A stretch of 64,000 nt of DNA from Chromobotia macracanthus (GCA_036877525.1 JAZGTH010000008.1:6861001-6925000); one strand, 5' to 3'; shown: positions 48,424 through 61,900, counted from the first letter of the stretch. Numbers and translations are program-made. Notes: generated by a model from the sequence alone, not told the origin.

Positions 48424-48545
48424 TGGACTATGGAGTTGTAACAGGGACAACCCCCCGGAAATATGCTAATCTGAGATTAGGTGCCAAAAGCACACTAGTT
48501 ATAGCACCCCTAGGTCAACAACCTTCTGGTTACCAGCCCTGAAAC
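48424..48545 (-). repeat. SINE remnant, second family (minus strand)
   Basis: GCACCCCTAGGTCAACAACC and TTCTGGTTACCAGCC correspond to the middle and B-box side of the element at 44840-45095. Strongly decayed and partial. Confidence 0.4.
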
Positions 48546-51500
48546 ATAAATACCCTATGTATATAATATTTCTGTCTCGTTGACAATTACTTGAGTTTTG
48601 TGGCTTCAAGACTGTCTCTGTTGCCTGTCAAGCAATTTAGTTATCTAAGCAAAAGTCTCACTTTTTTAATTATTTTATCTCTCCTAACAATTTGCAATTG
48701 TGTTCAGTGATGTTTTGAGTTTGTGAACTTTGACACAATAGATAGCAGTCGTTGCTTGTTTTAAAAGAAAAAACAAGCACTTGGTTTAGATCTGAGGAGG
48801 CCGTGTAAAAAATCTGAACTGTTGCCCCGCTCAAAGGCCAATGCAGCGCCCCTGGGCTACTCGTGGCTTTTGTTTTCTGCTTCTGTTCTCCAAATTGCTC
48901 TTCGTATTCTGCACTTCTGTTTCGCTTTCATCATGACCAGCGAGAAAGAGAGCAAGCGAGAGCCTCCAGACCTCAGAAGGGAGGTATTGAAATGGAGCTT
49001 AAAGCTCTAACGATCTTTCTACAGCCTGCAGCTTTTTCTTTTCGTCTCATTCTCTTCATCCACTCCATCCTGTTCATTAAAATCAGTGCAGAGCCCGTTG
49101 GGACAGACACAAGCAGGGCAATGGATTTCTCACCATTTAAGAGGAGGCGCTAACTGAAAGAGGGCAGTGAGGAGAGCATCAGAGGAAGAGAATGAATCAG
49201 GTCTAAAGTCAATGAATCAGGCCTATTTTCAGCCAGAATCAGGCAAAATCAACTTGGGGAAGAGATATGATAAATGGCTGGGACCTTCATGCACAACATG
49301 GAGTACAAGTTAGCACGCACAACAACTCTGAAAAACTGTGTTTCCCTTAATAGTAATGGAATTTGAAATGTGACTCCATATACATGCAAAAAAAGCGTAA
49401 AAAAACGATAACTGAACTTGAGAGGTTGATATATTTTAAAAACACAGTGTACAACTCTAAATATAATATAACTTGAAAAAAGACTACTGACAGTTTGTTC
49501 TCTTATTTCAAACTTTTCAGTGTTTTTTTTAATCTGGTGGAAGTGTGTCTCTTTCCTTCAAGCATACTTGGAAATTTGAAGGACCTGGCTCTGCTTCAGC
49601 ACTGAACCTCCGGAAAGATATCTGTGGTTTGATATTCAAATTTCTTTTCAGTATGAAATGTAAAAGATTTCAGAAGGGTAAATCTGTGATGCAATCACTT
49701 AAACTTGTAAATAATGCTGTTGTTTCTTTGTGATTTGTGAATTCAGGCGCTGTGCAGTCATTTTAAAACTGGTTTTAGTGTGAGACATGAGTCTTAGGAT
49801 TAGTTGGCTTTTACTGACACAAGTTTTAACTGACTTCAGGCATACTTCGACTTCTGTCTGTTTTGACATAATTCAGAGTATGAAAAAGTACTGAAACTGA
49901 AGATGGGGGCGTGGCTTATGTTTTACACAGAATTGGTTGGCTCTAGAAAAGCAGGTTTTAATGCTGGCAGCAGCTTCAGGGAAGGGGATTGGCTAATCAG
50001 ACTGATGACATCAGAGAGGGTCATCTGCTTCAGAGTTTTTTCAAGTAAATTTTCAGATTATGATAAAAGATTATGAGGGCACATGAATAAAAAAATGGCA
50101 CGTTCATTGATAATTCACTTATAATAAAACTGCAATATTTCATAAAATAGTAGTAACAGTATTTTTATATATACCTAGTTTTGAACCTAGTTTTGAGCGG
50201 CATTCAAAAACAGAGGTGAATGTTTCTGGTAACGATGGCAGCCAAATTTCCCCCTTTTATTTCTCAATCTGGTTTCACAGATCATTGTTTTCGGAATGCT
50301 GGGGGAAAGAAAACCACTTGTGATTGGTATGTGGTCAGACTACCTTTGCCTGACCTGGAGCGAGTGTTCCCTCAGAGGAAGTTATTTTGGCTCTCACAGA
50401 CCTAAAATACTTAAAGGTCCATCAAGCGAGACCTCCAGCCAGTCAGGTAGGCTGTAATAAACCAGACGGAGGTGGGGAGGATGAACATAGCCACATTATG
50501 GCCTCCACCTCTCCCTGCAGTGAAATGGATTCACACCATTTCAACCTCAATGGGCCCTTGTGGATCTAAATGTCTGTTTTGAAATATGGAATATAAACTC
50601 TATTGGGATTGACAATGTCTCTCTGCCAGCAGGCCGTAAACAGGCTGTGGGTGAGTGGAGGACGATAATGTTCCTCCTTTTTTGCCCGTTCAAAATGAAC
50701 CCCAGCAGACTGATCATAGGAGCGATGAAATAGACCCCCTTCAGGCCCCGAAGCACCTTGATGTTTAGAGTATATAACCTCTTTTTATGTGGTGTTGAGG
50801 TAAGGGTCGCTGTCTTTTCAATGAAAAGGCAACCGATTGGTTGATGATTGTGGAAGGCTTGCCACTGTGTCTTCAGATGCATTGTAACCACACGTTGACA
50901 CTTTCTCCTAAGCGACGGGGAGGCTGTCATTTCTCTTTCTGTCTCACTGTTTCCACTCCCACCCCCCGCGTTTACTTTTTTCAGTTTGGCCTGTTATGGC
51001 TGCGACCCCTTTGTGGGCAGTTAGAGACGTTTGTTGAGCAGTTTTCTCTCGCTCTCTCCGTCACTCGCTCTTTCTCTCCCTCTTATTTTGTCTCAGTTTC
51101 TCTCAATCTCCCTTGGTTCACCATTTGATGGTCTCTTTAGTACCAGCCCTTTTTCTCCTCACAGTTATTTTATTTTTCATTTCTCTCTCTTTTTCGGTCT
51201 CTGTCTCTCTCTCTCTTTTTCTCTGGTGCTCCTGTGGGCCCTAAACCCTCTCCTCCCCTCCACCAGTGAGCGGTAATGACAGACATTTGTTTAATCCAGG
51301 CAGTGGGAAATGAGATTAGAGAGAGGAGAGGAGAGCTTACTGTGCTATCTCCCACACTGTGCCCACAGGCTCTGTCTGCATGATGAAGGAAGAGAGAAAG
51401 AAGGGGCAGAGAGAGAGAGAGAGGCAGAAATAAGACTATGCATGTATGTATATGCAATCGTTCAGTGACTGTGGGCCCAAAACATACCCACCACGGAGGA

Positions 51501-52259
51501 TTGTGTCATTGTTTCCCTTAGAGGAAAAACTCATTGTGATGATGAGGACAATGATGGTAATGAGGGGTGTAGCAGCCATTATAGTTGGACATGCCCCCCA
51601 GCATATAAGATAGGACTACCCTCACTTTTCAGATCCTTTATATGCCCTTGATAAAGATTGTGGTGATGATGAAGATAAATTATGCAGCAACAGTGCATCA
51701 ACCGCATTGTTTCAGGGTTGTGAAATAGCCATAATGCACTGATTCTGTATGTGTGTTTATTATACGCGCTGTCACTCAAACATTTGGCACATTGCAGTGA
51801 ATTTCTGCTTCCTGTGATCCTACAGACCTTTTGATCTAAAGGCTTTAATGCTTGGATATTTGTAGACAAATATAAATTGTGCCTACATATGCATTTCTTT
51901 ACCAAACTAAAGTGTATTTATGTATTTTAAATTGATAAGCTGGAACGGTAGTAAAGGAAATGCAGCCAAGCATTCTACACATTTAAAAGCATCCCAGAAT
52001 GAACATCATGCGGTTGGCTGAGAGAATGCCAAGAGTGTGCAAAGCTGCAATCTAGACAAAGAGCGACTAAGTTAAGATAAGCTATAAAATAAGTTTGCTT
52101 AGATTACATGATTATTTGGTCATATGGAATTTTTATTTATTTTTAGTCACCATGTAAACCCCACACTCCCATTTGTGTATTAATGACTTTATTTTCCACA
52201 TTTTATAATAATAATAAAAATGGAGACTGGTGCGTCTTAAACTTTAACCAGCAGTGTTC
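48546..52259. other. Non-coding stretch with pyrimidine/purine-rich tracts
   Basis: The segment 50400-50560 (GGCTGTAATAAACCAGAC, ACACCATTTCAACCTC) is CNE-like. CT-rich 51030-51235 and GA-rich 51385-51425 tracts create serine/leucine and arginine/glutamate artefact frames. No gene is supported. Confidence 0.4.
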
Positions 52260-52404
52260 ATACTTCTATCTAAAGTGACTTAAAGTACACTTGAATTCCA
52301 TGCTCAGGAGCAAGGTGGAGATAGGTCACACATCCCCTTGCTCCAGGTTTGAACCCACATCCTTTTGTTTACCAGCCTGTATCTTTAACTACTGCACCAC
52401 AGCA
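52260..52404 (-). repeat. tRNA-derived SINE (minus strand)
   Basis: On the minus strand: GCTGTGGTGCAGTAGTTAAA (A-box region), ACAAAAGGATGTGGGTTCAAACC (B box, quoted here only as its core GGGTTCAAACC), then GCAAGGGGATGTGTGACCTA and a body ending near CACTTTAAGTCACTTTAG. Related to the second SINE family, diverged. Confidence 0.6.
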
Positions 52405-55400
52405 CCCACACAGTGTTGACAGCGTTACAGTTAGAAATGTAACTGCCGAATCGCTGATGTGACTCTCGTTCAATTTATAACATTTTGTCTGAACAGCAGG
52501 CACAGAGTGAGAAAACAATTCAATGATTATGTATAACAAAATCTGCTGACGAAGCCCTTGCCCCCCACTAGCCTTCTGAGTTCTGTCTCTGCTGGTAGTC
52601 AAAAGTAGTTGGTGTTGTGTGGTTTGTCTGTGTGTATGTGTAAATACAGTGTTTGTACACTGTATGAATACACCTCCTCATTTTTTTCTCACGTATCTAT
52701 CAAAATACCCTTGAGTTGTTTAAAGCACAGATGCATCTGTTTTATCATTCTTCTGTTGAACAGTGTATACAGTGTTAGTCAGGGCTGGTTTGACACCAAA
52801 GGGGGATTTTAAGACACTTTTTGCTTTTTTGTGACTTCAGTAAGCATGTATATGTGTGTAGCACACACCCTCCACTACACTGGCTTACAAATTGTGGTTG
52901 ACTGCCCTTCATTTCTAATTAGTCAACGATACGCATGTAGAACACTCTCGTTAAAACAAACACTCACTCAAACATATGAGAGCATATATAAACAAGGGAA
53001 AACATTTCTTACAGTGATGCTAGAATGCACTGATGAGCAGTATGGACATACATAGTGCACAAATATTTTCCCCCAGAAGGGATAACAAATTCATGTCTAT
53101 ACTGGCCACCATCCACATTGATGCAAGAAAATGTCTCATGTTAAGGCTGGATTACCAGGCATCACACACTTTGTGGATGGCTAAAGAAAAGTTACTGAGG
53201 GAAATGGGGGCATAATATTGCCTTCATGGTTGAAACTTAATAACATAAGGTTCAGTTGATTTACTCATAAGCACTGTTCATCAGCAGTTTCTTAACAAAA
53301 AAAGAATAATATCTTACTAGCATTGCATTAATTTGCTCCTGACAAAGCAGGCATATTATGGCCCTCTTAGCTTTGCAAGAATTTGTGCTTACTTTCTTCC
53401 AAAAATCAGAGAGCCATATGGTCAAACGTCTCCATTCTCTTAATTTGCAGAAGTTATTGAAACCAAAAGTCTGGATCAGCAGCAGTTGTGTCTAGTTAGT
53501 CCTTTGTGCTGAGAGTCAGGGTGTGCCAAATTTGACCACAATGCTTTTAACAATATGGTCTGTATGCAGCTTATCTGTTTAAACAAGTTTTTGTAGTATG
53601 TGATGTTGTATGTCTGCTGAAATTCATTTAAAGTATAAGTATTTGCTAATATGATGGACCACAGCAGATTTTAATATACTGTTTTAGTTTATGTAGTGTA
53701 ACCACAGCAATGCTAAATAGAACCCAGTGATTCAAAGCCATTAAGTTGCACTTTCTTACAGCAGTTTTATAATATAGAAGAGACTTTTGCCCCTGTGCCA
53801 TGGTACATGTGGCATTGTTGTAAGTTTTCATCTTCAGTTATATTTGCTGGAATGACACCTCACCTCTATAATTTCATAAATTTGCAAATCTTTTTGAGGC
53901 CATTGTTCCTGTAGGTAACACTGTGATTTTTGCACCATGATGTGGCAGTTTAATCTTGTTATAAATGAATACATCAGCTCCCCAGCTTATGTTCTCTGAA
54001 AATGTTGTAAAAGTAGTACTTCAGCTGTACATTGCAAGGGTCTATTGTAATACAGTCTCAGCCTACACTCATGCCCACTGATCGCCTGCATTCAGTTAGC
54101 TCACTGTATGATGCATATTGAACGGAAACCTGGAAAGCACTTTCTCAATCTGGCAAGCTGTAATTTGATTGGCTGACCTCACTTACGATAATAAGAGCAC
54201 ACAGGATCTTTTCTCCACGTTACTGAATGCTTTTTAGAAAAAAAAAAACCTGGACTAACCAAAGTTGTCCAGAATAACAAAACTTTTAACAAATCTCCAA
54301 GAGATACTCAAAGTTGTATTGTTTTATTTTAGGCATTAGTAACAAGTTGACACAATGTTTGAGCAGAATTGTAAAAGTACACCTTATTTTCTGAGTTTTG
54401 ATGTCTGTGAAAATTTCTGATACTTTTCTCCTGCTTTCTGTACAGTTAAAAACCCCAACCCCATCCATAATTTGTCAATCAAAAATCTTTTCTGATCTTC
54501 TCTAAGTGGGCAGTTCTTGCTCAGAATAAGCTGCGATGTCAGCAGACCTTACCCCTATCTACACAAGACTTTATATAATACTGTACCTGTTGTGTCAGTG
54601 TTGTAAAGCCCATATGCTTATCATTCCATACTACTGTAGAGTCTAAGCGGCAGTTCTGTGCTTTAGTATTTTGCTCGGGTACATCCCTTCAACGTGCGAG
54701 ACAGGGTGAGAGTCCAGCTTGGGAAATTACGGAACCAGCCTCTGATTGAACCACTGATGGAGACCATTTGAGCCTTAGTGCTGCAGGAGGAAATTGAATT
54801 ACCCTCACAATCTGTTTGTGCTGTTCGTGTATCCCTCTGTTGTTCTGTTACCACCGCTGTGTGTGTGTATGTTTGTGGAGACTGTGTTTTCTATTACCTC
54901 TGAATGTGTGAAATCCTCCTGATCTGCTTTACGGTTGCACGCGGCCAGATTTAACCATGTCACACTTACAGGATATTACTGCTTTTATGGTGTGCCGCAT
55001 GGCTGTGAACGACTGCACTGGTAACTGGAGATATGAGAAGATGCCTGATGCCTCCAGAGCTACTGAACCTTCTCTTTAGATTGACAGTGTTGTTCTTTGG
55101 TCTTGTTGGATTATAAATCAGATGTTGGTTTGGACTTTATCTAGGCTAATGTTTAACACTGAAGGATGCACATGACGTGTAATCAAAGTAAAACATAACT
55201 GCATTTGAACCCTAAATCATTACTTGGATTTACCCAAAATTTGGTGGCTGTCATCTACTCCTGACAAAATGTTATTCAGGGAATTTTGATTAATCAAATC
55301 ATTTGGCAGAGACACTGTGGGCCAATGAGATGTTTGGGTTTGCCAATATTGTCTAATGGCATCTTTAAATGGATTTTGTGAGTCATTGTGTTCCAAAATG

Positions 55401-55818
55401 TGCCTGTCTGTAATTCATAACTCAATGCAAGTCCGTATTGCATTGTCAGGGTTGCCACAAAGGACATTGTAATGGACATTTTAACTGACAGTTTAAACTG
55501 TCTTCTACCACCAGTTGTTGTTCAGGTCAGCTATCAAACCATGGATGACCCAGCAGCAGCTTGAAGAGAATCATTATTATTGCCATAGCAGTGCAAAAGG
55601 ACACACTTGGTACATTCAACATAATTTATGTTTTGTATGTAATCTATGTTTTCTGACCCAAGCCCATTTCACAGAAATAGCAGCATTAAAGCAATGGACT
55701 AAAGCAAACACACAAAATGTATTCAGATATTATTGATGTTGTAAAATTAAAATACCTTATGCAGAATAAAAACATATTTTTATAAGGTGCTGATTGGGTC
55801 TGAATCAGTATGTTGTGG
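52405..55818. other. Non-coding stretch
   Basis: No gene, named repeat or strong CNE candidate is recognised. Open frames are all under 80 codons. Confidence 0.45.
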
Positions 55819-55960
55819 AATCTGTGGCTTAGGGGTAGAGCTATGGTGTTTATGAGGTTTGAATCCAGCCCATGTTGAATCGAATCCTGTTCCACTCACC
55901 CACCAACCTCATAATTTCCTGTTTTTCTTTCCACTCCATAAATAAATTGGCAAAATGCAT
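55819..55960 (+). repeat. tRNA-derived SINE (plus strand)
   Basis: ATCTGTGGCTTAGGGGTAGA (A box) and GAGGTTTGAATCCAGCC (B box) with correct spacing, then a C/T-rich body and TCCATAAATAAATTGGCAAA-ATGCAT tail. The head differs from the other families here, so this may be a third SINE type. Confidence 0.6.
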
Positions 55961-56285
55961 CTAATAAAACAATAGGTTTATGTTCAAGCATCAAAACCCA
56001 GCTGTAGAAGTTGTACTGAAGCTCAAATAATGCAATGCTTAAACAACAAACAAGACTGATGTTTTATTCCTCTGTCTAGAAGCTGTCACTGCCTCTGACA
56101 GCTTAAACCCTCAGCAGTGCACTTCTGCTTATTTAAGCAATCAAGAGCATTTTACTTCATTGTAATTCTGCACACAACCCATTAGTAATAATTAATCAAA
56201 ACAAACAACTGGCACAAAACAATAAAGTCCATTGTTGTTTTTCATAATCAGACAACTAATTAATTTGTATGAAGTCAACTTTCAG
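55961..56285. other. Non-coding stretch
   Basis: AT-rich, nothing recognised. CATAATCAGAC followed by AACTAATTAATTT near 56245 recalls the homeodomain-rich words in the CNE candidates. Confidence 0.4.
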
Positions 56286-56610
56286 TCTTTTTCTCCTGTA
56301 GGAAGGGAGACATGGAGGAACATGGAAATTTGTACTTCTTCCTGCGCTCACTCCAATTAATACGGAATTCCATGTGGAACGGAATAGTGTTTGTTGCCGT
56401 TTACGCAATGAATTATTCATGTTTTTGTTGTGGGAGTGTTTTGTTGGTAGATACGTTTCTTTGCATCCTTTTCTCTCACGCTCTCTCTCACTCTGCTTGT
56501 TTTAACAAGACCCAACAGAATTGTGATGGTACAGCACTTCAGCGCTTGAAATGCGATTCATTTTCTCATGCAGGGTATGCGGTTGTTCGTAATCTGCATC
56601 TTAATTATAT
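56286..56610. promoter_or_regulatory. Candidate conserved non-coding block
   Basis: Includes CACTCCAATTAATACGG, GTTTACGCAATGAATTATTC and GGAATTCCATGTGGAACGGAATAG (only cores quoted: GGAATTCC palindrome). A good acceptor-like tract (TTTTTCTCCTGTAG) precedes it, and the frame 56312-56659 is open, but no domain is recognisable and no good donor follows. I favour non-coding. Confidence 0.3.
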
Positions 56611-58020
56611 CAGGCATGTATCTATTATAACACATGTCTGCATTGTTCTAACAATGTAAATATTTGGGGAGGATATTCAGAGCCTTGTGTGGTTGCCAGT
56701 GGAGAACCGCAAATCTTCAGGGGCCCCCTGCAAACCATGAGATATGGGGCCCGCTCACAAGTAATGTAATACATTAGCATCTGTTGGGGGTGGAAAAGAA
56801 AAATTCTATGTTTTTCTTTTTTAAAAAAAAATGAAAAATTGTTTTAGATTTAACCAAGTTATAATTGGCTCATAACGCCGTGAGGGGGCCCCTGCCTAGT
56901 CTCGGGGCCCCTGCATACAGCACGGGTGTTGGGTACGTGTCACATAACAAGAAAAGTGTCAAAACTCAAATGACTAAATGTAAAACAGTAAAACTTTATT
57001 CTGCACGGTTCATAGAAAACATTTGAAATTATTTTACTTTAATGCAGTGCACGGTGACCGAACACTTCTGAAGAAGAAACTGAGTAATCTGTATTTTCAG
57101 AGAGAGAAATAAATTGCAATGACCTTTCGTTCTGAGACGTTTGAGAGGACACATGTATAGTCACATGGCGAGAGCGATTTAAACACACAACGGTGACTGC
57201 GTAACTCAGAGGAACAGACTGTGTATAGACAGGATGGGCTGAGAGGGTCCTTGGAATGCTGGAAATGCTTTATGCAATTATTTTGTTCAGGCAGATGCTA
57301 CTTAATTGAACCTAAACGTGTGTCTGCGTCGTGAATGAATCATCAGTGGAGGAGAATTTTCTTTTCAGATTTATTTTTCAGATTTCTTTCAGGGTAAAGG
57401 GAAAGATCCTTGATGTTTTACAGTTGGCTAAGTCTGATTCGTACGTGCTGGGAGTCTGAAATCGGAACAGTGATTGTTAGTCATCTCCTGGTGAGCTCTA
57501 CAAGGTTTAGGCATGGGCGTGAGTTCAGACGTGGTGTTCGAGTCTGCATCCGTGCCAAAATGCCCAGATTGTGTGCCAACGTGTCTGCGTGAGCCTTAGG
57601 GAAGAGAGAGGAACTGCCTGAAAATGTAACAGTGGGGGGCGAGATACTGAATAAATGAGAAATTGTTATTCATGTAGAATAAAGAAACAACCATGGCATT
57701 GTTTGAAAGACCTACAGCACTGTGTTGTGCATGTGTGTGTCTCGCAGGCTGATTTTTCCATGTTGTGCTGCAAAAGTTTGTGCTTTCACGCAAGTTTTGA
57801 AACATGGATTGCATACTCAGAGGTGAATGAATGCATGAACTTTGAGACAAAACTCTACCTCAATAAGAAGAAGCTGCAGTTTAGTTGGCTCATAGAAAAT
57901 TTAAGTCCCCCTTCTGTCTTCTGCATGAAAAGGCAAGAGGAACTCCCATAGTGATACAAGTGCTTTACTGCCAAAAAACTAGGTGTGCTTATAGTTATCT
58001 TTCAAGAGTGTAATTAGTGC
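56611..58020. other. Non-coding stretch, repeat-like start
   Basis: 56700-56960 holds GGGGCCCCCTGC, GGGGCCCGCTC, GAGGGGGCCCC and CGGGGCCCC words, probably a fragment of an interspersed element. The rest has no recognised gene; the 98-codon frame 57655-57951 is unassigned. Confidence 0.4.
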
Positions 58021-58042
58021 CACGACTGGGTTATATTTGACT

Positions 58043-58112
58043 AATATAGTATATACATTTAATATAGTATATACATATTTGACTAATATAATGACTAATA
58101 TATATATATATG
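58043..58112. repeat. Short AT-rich tandem repeats
   Basis: An 18-bp unit (AATATAGTATATACATTT) is present twice at 58043-58078 with slight end variation. Two ACTAATATA words and a TA run follow to 58112. Confidence 0.85.
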
Positions 58113-58136
58113 GCTTTATTCAGCTTAGCTGGTAGG

Positions 58137-58290
58137 TTTCTGTAGCTAAACTCGTAGAGCATTGTGTTAGCAGTACAAAAGGTTATGGGTTCAAATCTTG
58201 GGAAACGCACAAACTGATAAAATGTATAGCTTTAATGCAATTCAAGTCACTTCAGATAAAAGTATCTGCCAAAATGCATAAAATGTAAGT
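58137..58290 (+). repeat. tRNA-derived SINE, full-length (plus strand)
   Basis: CTGTAGCTAAACTCGTAGAG (A box), GGTTATGGGTTCAAATC (B box), GGGAAACGCACAAACTGATA, AAATGTATAGCTTTAATGCA, AGTCACTTCAGATAAAAGTA, TCTGCCAAAATGCATAAAAT. All modules of the cyprinid-type SINE are present in order, including the LINE-like 3' tail. It is the best-preserved copy of the window and useful as a local reference for the others. Confidence 0.85.
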
Positions 58291-58366
58291 TAAGTTTTAC
58301 TAAATATACAGAATAAGGACATTTAATAATTTTATTTATATAGTAATACATATAAACAAACAGCAG

Positions 58367-58395
58367 AGAGAGAGAGGGAGAGAGAGAAAGAGAAG
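58367..58395. repeat. (GA)n microsatellite
   Basis: An imperfect GA tract. Confidence 0.85.
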
Positions 58396-58479
58396 ATTAA
58401 CTTATTATTGAATCAACTGATTCAAAACAGAAAGTCTGAACTTATTTGTGTAAATGAAATGAACCTTTTATTAATGTTA

Positions 58480-58930
58480 ATGTGTTGTACTAAATACTTG
58501 TTGATTGAGTGTATTTGTTATTGTTCCGTTTCTAACCGTCTCTCTGTTTTTTCTCACTTGTAGATACCCTGCTGTCTTCTGGCTATGGTGAGTACTTGAG
58601 AAATATGTTCCCGGAAACAACTCTGCATGAGTCTGAATGGGCCAGATTTCAAATTTGATTATTGTTTTGCAATGTTGGTCGCCAAACAAGCGTGACTTGG
58701 TCCGAATGGGCACGGCGACAGATGTAATATAACCTGTTGTATTTTCAGGTGTGTTGTCTGACATGGAGAACCCAATTTTGGTTAGTGATTACCGAAGACT
58801 CACCTCTGCTCTCTTGGTTTTGCTCTGAGTTTCAAAGTGGGCACATTTTCCCAGCATGCTCATTCAATCATTCTCGACTCTTTGCGGTCAATCACCCCTT
58901 ACGGTTCTATTGTACGGCTCGCACGCGTAC
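58480..58930 (+). promoter_or_regulatory. CNE-like block with two possible small exons
   Basis: Non-repetitive DNA with TTTGATTATTGTTTTGCAAT (SOX/POU-type cores) near 58657. It also holds two acceptor-donor pairs on the plus strand. The first is 58564-58587 (24 nt), preceded by a CTAAC branch-like site and a pyrimidine tract and followed by GTGAGT. The second is 58749-58780 (32 nt), preceded by TATTTTCAG and followed by GTTAGT. When the first exon starts at codon position 2, the frame stays open across both. No protein is recognised, so exon status is speculative. Confidence 0.2.
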
Positions 58931-61900
58931 AGTCTGGCTGTTTGTCAAAGATGAGGTGCTCGCCCTGGGAAGCGCGGTATAGACAGCCCCTTTTTCATTT
59001 ATGTTGGGCACAGTGGGGGGCGATCTTTAAAGTGTGTGTTTTTCCTATTGAAGTTACACAGTGATAGAGCCTCAAATTGCCCCCCATTTTTACCAAAAAA
59101 GAGTGTTAGAAGCACCATAAAGTGCGTTTGTGTGCGCATGTTCTGGATATAATGGACTGTGAGGCAAGCATTAAGTTCATCTGCACAGCTGTAGGGCCAA
59201 CTGGAAACTCGCACCTGCGCTGACCATTTCTGCATAAGGTCAGGGACGGAGAGAAAGAGAAATCAGAAAAGCAGGAAAAAGCCTACCAGAGTGTGTTTAA
59301 AGGGCAGTCCTGTCCCACACTCGAGACTGTATATGGTTTGTACTCAGAGCACACTCTCCCACAATGCTTTGTGAAAACAAGACGTGGCACTGGGTGCAGT
59401 TTTTCGTTTGCTCTGCACTTTGCACAAGAATAGGATATGTACAGGCCAGCAGGGTCTGTAGTTCCAGGCCAGCAGATTTACTTTCTTGCTAGTGCTCTTT
59501 TGTCAGACAGTAAGCTGGTACAAATAGTGTGCTGCCCTTCAAGATTTCTGCAAATGCACCATAATGGGTAAGAATATCGCTAATGCAGGTGCTTTGAATA
59601 GCTTCAAAAGAACATGGAAAAACAGTTTCTTCGGAGAATGACTGACATGGGAATATATATTTTTTATTTTATTTTAGAATGTAATGCTTTTCAGTGTGTT
59701 TGTGTGGATATAAAGTAAGCTGACTTGAGCAAGAAGTCTCCATTTGTTTCCGTTTTAATCTTACTGCTGCCTAAAAGAAACAACGGCGATGTGAAAAAGA
59801 TCTCATTTGTGATTATGTGGGTATGGTTGCAGTGATGTAGAGTAATGTTGATGACATCAAGGTGACTACAGTAATAGTGATGATCACTGTTTATGACAGG
59901 AGGCATTACTCTTCTGTGACTGGTTACCGTAGTTAAGGTGCTGGAACACACATACAAACAAACATACGTATGTATAACCTAACCCTAACCCACACTTTAA
60001 CCCTAACAGAAAACTTTCTGCATTTTTACAAACCACAACATGGCCATATATGGATGACTCTTCACTGGGGGAAACTTTCTATTTATTTATCTCTTCTTAT
60101 TTATTTATCTTGGTTATTCTAGTTTTAAGAGACATGCTATGATACTTTTTTGTGTCTCTTTAATTACATTTCACAATTTCTAGAATTTCAGAAGTGCTGA
60201 AATGTTAAACAGATGTTTACAGAACATGTTTACAGATGTTTTCTATTTTTGATAACCCAGGAAAATTCTGCCTAGCACTTTAATTTAACAACTTACCAAA
60301 AAGTTTAATATTTGCAAACAATTTGATTGTTTCTCATTGTCCCCAATATTGCCAACCATTAGCATCACACCACACATTTTAGAGAAGAATTGATGATCTG
60401 TTGGATTACTGTGGAAATGAAAAGTGACAGAGGATCACATCTCTGCCAGGCCAGCAGTGTGACAGTTTAAAGATCAGAAATGTAAATTATTTTAAAATAT
60501 TTACATGATCTAAGAGTAGCTTACATAGGCATCATCACAAAATTGTGCATTATTTCAGAATTTTAATCAAGAAACAATATTATTTGTTTTGAATTTTTAT
60601 ACCTTTGAAACTGGACTTGCTAACTTGTTGTGTTTGCAAATCTGAGGCTTATCCCAGTTTTTCTCCAAAATTAGAATCAAAAATCCACACGAATAGCTTT
60701 TTATTAAAATCCACTTGAAGATTGATCAAGGCCATGATCAGATCCTTATTTCAAATGAATAAATGTTTTAACACAGATTAAACTAAACATGAAAGGTTTC
60801 ATTTTTTAAGCAGTCAAAAGTGATGCTACCTGGAAAATTACCCATATACAGGTATACATACAAACACACACACAGAAACACATAAATTCTTTATATTAAT
60901 GTTTTTGATGATTTTCTCCCTCCCCCATTCCCCTCACTGCCCACTGTATTCTTTACTGTGAATACTGGGTGATGGCTTAAACTAAAGGAATGAAAGGAGA
61001 AAAGGAGGCGAGTGTAAGACAGATAGAGAAATAAAGATGAGAGTGAATGAAGGAGAACTCTGTGTCCTTGGCCTTTGTGTGGGACTGGCTGCACTCTGCG
61101 GTTTGATGACAGAATGCTTTACAGCTGTCAGCTCACACTCAGTTCACTACCTCAGAGAAAGAGCGCACACATTTCCTATATTATCGCTATACACTTTTCT
61201 CATGGTCATTACCGCTCCTCTTCTCTTTAGGGGTTTGTCTGCTGTGGTTTGTTTCTTTTGGGGTCAGCTTCAAACCCACTCACTTTGTTGCTGAAGTAAA
61301 GTAATGTTTTTTATTCTTTTCCACCAGGTATTGAGCTCTTTACAGATTAGCATTCCACATTTAAGGTGTAAAATATCAAATTGTTAGACCTGTTTTAAAA
61401 GCCAGAAACAGAATGAGGAGAAGGAGATGAAAGTACCCTAATAAAACTAGATGGGAGAAATTGCAGTGCTTTATGGCTTCATTCCCACAATTGCAGTGCT
61501 TAAAACAGTTCTGTTCACACACAGTTCTGATTTAAATCAGAGTGACAACACTTTTAAAGGAGCCAATCACTGTTTGAATATAGCCATTGCAACGCTTATT
61601 ATGACAGCTGTAGGAATGTAAGTCCAAGCTTACAGATAAAAGGGCTAATCACCTTTTAGCTAGAGGCATGGTCAGTTTGTTTATGCTATAATGTGTATGT
61701 GCATTAGCTGGACAAGCCTACACACATGAAAGCAGTTTTTATGTAACTGGATGTAGAAAAGGTATATTTTTGATAGAATTGTTTTGATTTTTGTTTTTGA
61801 TTTATTTGGTTTGGATTTTTTTTTATTTATTAAGATGGCATAATCTTGGCAGTAAAATGTAAAAAACATTGCGTTTTTTTTATTTAAGTAGATAGGAGCT

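Noticed and set aside
51031..51457. Serine/leucine and arginine/glutamate-rich frames
   Set aside because: Produced by CT-rich and GA-rich tracts.
58137..58210. tRNA-like sequence with A and B boxes
   Set aside because: It continues into a SINE body and tail and cannot form a full cloverleaf, so it is a SINE head and not a tRNA gene. The same holds for the other SINE heads.
59976..60007. Telomere-like CCTAACCCTAACCC
   Set aside because: Only two to three units. Such CCCTAAC words are common in fish microsatellite DNA and do not mark a chromosome end or fusion.
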